In this document: positions 60,691-64,000 of the stretch, piece by piece
How positions within the stretch are numbered: position 1 is the stretch's first letter
Layout of the letters: each line of letters begins with the position of its first letter
NCBI RefSeq assembly: GCF_019703515.2
Contig: NC_059393.1
Location: 11,426,001 to 11,490,000 of the forward strand
Reading direction: 5' to 3'
Source: Myxocyprinus asiaticus
Lineage: Eukaryota; Chordata; Actinopteri; Cypriniformes; Catostomidae
DNA length: 64,000 nucleotides
The notes under the pieces: model-generated
Seen by the model: only the letters and a program-made list of their open reading frames with translations
Databases searched by the model: none
Told to the model about the DNA's origin: nothing
Program-made: the position numbers and the translations under genes

Positions 60691-62214
60691 TTGCATAACT
60701 ATCAACTCGTCGTTATGCATCCAAAAAGAATTGTAGTGTACTTCGATGAATTGTTTCTCTGACGATCTTTTGTCGCTAAACATAGTCTTTTTCTGGACAC
60801 TTGGAGATCGGATGTTTGTCACGCTGTAGATACATAAAAAACATGCTTCTGAAAACAGACAGCACAGCTGCAGCCAGTGCTCCATACAGAGCTCTGCGAT
60901 CACACCTACAAAGAGCCAGCACAGATACTCAGGAGTAGTAGTGGTCAACCCTAATCAGTTTGTTGATGCTCATTGAACCCACCCATGGGTTTGACTTTAC
61001 TTTGCTTAAATTAGTTCACATTTACTCTATAGTGTGCTGTTCTGTTACAGTTGTCAACATATTAACTCTTTTTTGCAAATATTTACATATTACAATTTAA
61101 TGATGATAAATGAGACAAACTTGCTACTACCAAACATTAAATATGACTATATTTTACCCTAACAAAAAAAAAAAAAAAAAAAAGAAAAAAGAAAAAAAGA
61201 CAATTATACAAGGATGAATTAAATCAATCAAAAAATATTTCAGCCTTTTTTTTCTTTTGTTTTTCTTTTTTTTTAACATATACACATTTAAATTGTACAA
61301 CAAATGTCCATGAACTGCATTGATTCATTTGAATTATGAATTCAAAATAAGTGTAAAAAAAAAAAAAGAGAACAAAAAAAGAAGAAAAAATCCTGTTAAA
61401 ATTACAGTTAAAAAACAAAAACAACTGACAGCTGGCACTGTCAAAAAAAAAAAAAAAAAAAAAAAGAAGAAGAAACATCAAACATTTTTAATAAATATAA
61501 TAAAATGTGATAGATCACATAGGGACTTCTGTGAACACCCAATTTTTGTTTTTCACTGCAATTTTAATTATAATTTACTGTAACATGCATTGTCTTGTTA
61601 AATAGAATAAAATATACATTTTATACTTTTAACTTCTTAAAAACATATTTGTTACAATGTTTTACTGTAAAATTACTTGTATTGTCTTTTTATATGTAAA
61701 ATAATATACATTTAATACTTTTTACTTCTTGTAAACATATTTGACACAACATTTTACCATAAAATTACACGTATTGTCTTGTTAAATATAATTTAACATA
61801 AATTTCACACTTTTTATTTTATTTTATTTTTTTACATTATTAATATTAAATTAATATTTTACCATAAAATGACATGCCCTGTCTTGTTAAGTTAAATCAA
61901 ATATATATATATATATATATATCTATATATATATATTCACTATACCTGGCAAGGAACCAGTTAACAAATTAGCAAATTAATTTTTAAATCAGTCATGTAA
62001 AAAATACTAGCGGTCAGTGTAATCTGTCCATTATACTGTTGCTTAAGTACATCAAAGCAGAGTGAGTGGACTGCCTTTTAAATCTATCTCAAGAGCAGGT
62101 GTAAACCAAGACCACTACTATTATGGTGTCATTTATGGACAAGGCAGTGGGTCAGCTTTCCTGGAAAGCTACAAACTTACTCTGGCAAAATCTGGCTTCA
62201 AGTCCTCTGGAGCT
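60691..62214. other. Flanking sequence with poly(A)/poly(T) and (TA)n tracts
   Basis: A-rich tracts at 61163-61200, 61356-61390 and 61444-61470 and T-rich at 61247-61275. (TA)n at 61901-61935. Several ACATTTTACC/TAAAATTAC motifs repeat between 61600 and 61870. No gene. Confidence 0.5.
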
Positions 62215-62665
62215 TTGTTTCATGGAACACAAAAGGAGAAATTTAAAAGAATATCACAGTGATCATATGGCACCACGGATCGTCACGCTCCAAAAATACA
62301 CAAAAAAAGCATCATAAAAGCATTAAAGTGCTCCATATGATGCTTGCACTATATTACAGTAAGGTAATATAGTGCAAGAGAGCTCAGGGACAGATCGAAC
62401 AGAAATTTTACCTGTTTTTCCTAAAAAATCCCTTCAACATACTCAAAATTGTTGCGTTACAAGCCATATTTGAATGTACACAAATGCAAATAAAACTTTT
62501 ATGGGGCTTTTCATCCTTTTTTGAGCCTACATCCTCATGTACTTGTATAGAAAAGAGCAGCTCAGACATTCTGCAAATTTGTGTTGCATGGAATAAAGAA
62601 AATCATACAGGTTTGGGTAACATGAAGGTGATTAAATGATGACAGAATTATTCCTTGAATGGAAA
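62215..62665. repeat. Dispersed repeat of the 47461 type, longer copy
   Basis: TTTCATGGAACACAAAAGGA near 62217, CACTTTAATGCTTTTATGAT on the minus strand near 62325, and GATTAAATGATGACAGAATT at 62629-62648 follow the order of a common teleost element. Confidence 0.5.
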
Positions 62666-62865
62666 GGGGAAATATTGTTTCATGTAATATGTTGTGACAA
62701 CTTTCAAACTATGTAAATCAGCACATTCTTTTCAATGATAAATCTATCATGATGATAAACCTGATGACTTGAAAGACACACTTATTTACTCTGTAACCAC
62801 ATTATCTATTTACCATGCAATGGACTGACAAATCCAAATGAATAATTTTGCCACATATACAGTAC

Positions 62866-63200
62866 AATGGCCCTAAAAAGTGTTTGGACACATAAGCAAC
62901 ACTTCAGAATGTACAAATGTCATTGTATTAGATCAAGTTCACACAGGTGTCCAAACACAGTTCATCACTTTACTGTCTAAGTTTGTCAACCAGAAAGTGT
63001 CCTAATTATTTTTGTCTACATTTTGAACAAAAAAATCTATTGATTTATACTTTTAAACTCTTTTAAAAACTTAAAAAAAAAAAATTTTTTAGTTTAGGCT
63101 ATCTTTCTTTAAAATAAATGTCACTTATTTTGATTTCTTGTTATGTGATGATATTCAATTATTTTTAATTGTGGTTGTGTCCAAACTCTTCAGACTCATG
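62866..63200. mobile_element. Possible non-autonomous Tc1-type element
   Basis: GGCCCTAAAAAGTGTTTGGA near 62869 and its partial inverse TTGTGTCCAAACTCTTCAG near 63174 look like worn Tc1-type ends. An internal GTGTCCAAACAC at 62948 confuses the pairing. Confidence 0.4.
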
Positions 63201-63415
63201 ATCGTGTGATGATTTCCTCCTCTTGTGGTTTATGATTGTTACAGGAAACAAATCGGTTGGTAGTGAAAGGAGGTTGATCAGTTCAAACTAGAATTGTCTA
63301 GGATTGGACCAACACTAATATGTTATTATGTTATTAGTAATGATGAAAAAATCAGGTGAAGGAACAAAGCTTTTGTAAGGCTAGGATCAGCACTGGTTTG
63401 AAAGTTTATAAGTTT

Positions 63416-63417
63416 GA

Positions 63418-63449
<32 letters not shown>

Positions 63450-63660
63450 GAAAAGAAAGAAAGTTCAAAAGAAAGACATTTAAAAAAAAAGTTTGAAAGG
63501 TCAAAAGAAAGAAACAAAGAAACAAACAAACAAACAAACAAAAAATGAAAGAAAGAAAGAAAAATCAAAAGAAAGAAAGAAAGAAAGAAAACATTAAGAA
63601 ACAAAGTTCAAAAGAAAGTTCAAAAGTTCAAAAGAAAGTTCAAAAGTTCAAAAGAAAGTT
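63416..63660. repeat. (GAAA)n-rich tract
   Basis: Runs of AAAG and AAAC tetramers with AAGTTCAAAAG repeats. Purine-rich on the plus strand. A 22-A run follows at 63733. Confidence 0.9.
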
Positions 63661-64000
63661 ACCAGTTCACAATGACTCTTTGGCTCACATTGTACAGTCA
63701 AGATTCTGCTTAAACCTTGAAATTACAACATGGAAAAAAAAAAAAAAAAAAAAAACTACTTAAAGTGCCCTAGAATCAAAACAAGATGCTGTACAATCTG
63801 CATTGGGCAATACTTCTGCTAATTTCATTAATAAGTCATTAACAATCACTACATATATTGCTTACCAGGTTAACAGTTCAAGCAAATTTAAAAATGAATA
63901 TACTACAATACTTTATTTAAAGATTCATTAAATTTCAAACGATTTAATGCAACTAATAACAATCTGTTAAATTGATAGTTCCAACTGATAATTGAAACTC

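Noticed and set aside
60478..60948. 156-codon open frame on the minus strand
   Set aside because: Overlaps the MITE at 60533-60690 and shows no family motif, so it is a chance frame.
61224..61583. Open frames rich in Phe or Lys
   Set aside because: Low-complexity poly(T)/poly(A) translations on the two strands.
63326..63763. Open frames over the GAAA tract
   Set aside because: Simple-sequence translations only.

Overview
The window is animal genomic DNA, almost certainly from a ray-finned fish and probably a cypriniform. The evidence is an intron-rich vertebrate gene, several teleost-type Tc1/mariner, hAT and piggyBac elements, two tRNA-derived SINE families, L2/CR1-like and L1-like LINE fragments, AT-rich introns and many microsatellites. 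No operons, bacterial-type genes or CRISPR arrays are visible.

One host gene can be supported. It is the 5' half of a prolyl 3-hydroxylase 2 gene (p3h2, formerly leprel1) on the minus strand. Exon 1, with start codon and signal peptide, lies at 56321..56731. Exon 2 is 11495..11647, exon 3 is 10831..11020, exon 4 is 3823..3954 and exon 5 is 121..248. All splice sites are GT..AG and all phases agree, giving 338 continuous codons. These cover the signal peptide and the N-terminal leprecan (TPR-like) region with four CXXXC motifs. The catalytic dioxygenase domain and the ER-retention tail must be encoded beyond position 1. Intron 1 is about 44.7 kb, intron 2 is 474 bp, intron 3 is 6.9 kb and intron 4 is 3.6 kb. 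The presumed promoter and 5' leader lie between the start codon and about 57.4 kb, with a CCAAT box, two short upstream ORFs and duplicated GC boxes.

The rest is mostly transposon-derived. Intron 4 holds an internally deleted LINE (about 1.17-3.74 kb). Intron 3 holds a degenerate AT-rich array (4.2-5.1 kb), two abutting TIR elements (6.0-6.8 kb) and two LINE fragments (8.9-10.2 kb). Intron 1 holds three separate broken Tc1 transposons (18.9-20.4, 22.2-23.8 and 26.0-27.05 kb), non-autonomous TIR elements with readable target-site duplications (for example 16.67, 35.57 and 49.36 kb), two SINE families (33.1 and 46.3 kb), an inverted repeat (53.5-54.1 kb), a LINE 3' end (54.2-55.0 kb), a piggyBac 5' end (55.06-55.79 kb) and a minisatellite next to the exon 1 donor. 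Upstream of the gene are a seven-unit array of about 110 bp with a palindromic core (57.8-58.6 kb), a tandem SINE pair (58.9-59.3 kb) and simple repeats.

No clearly new molecular system was found. The most useful leads are the 110-bp palindromic-core array just upstream of p3h2, the hAT insertion whose empty site is preserved in a paralogous repeat in the same intron, the 5.6-kb-upstream-to-promoter repeat landscape, the upstream ORFs, and a DR2-like nuclear-receptor site in intron 1.
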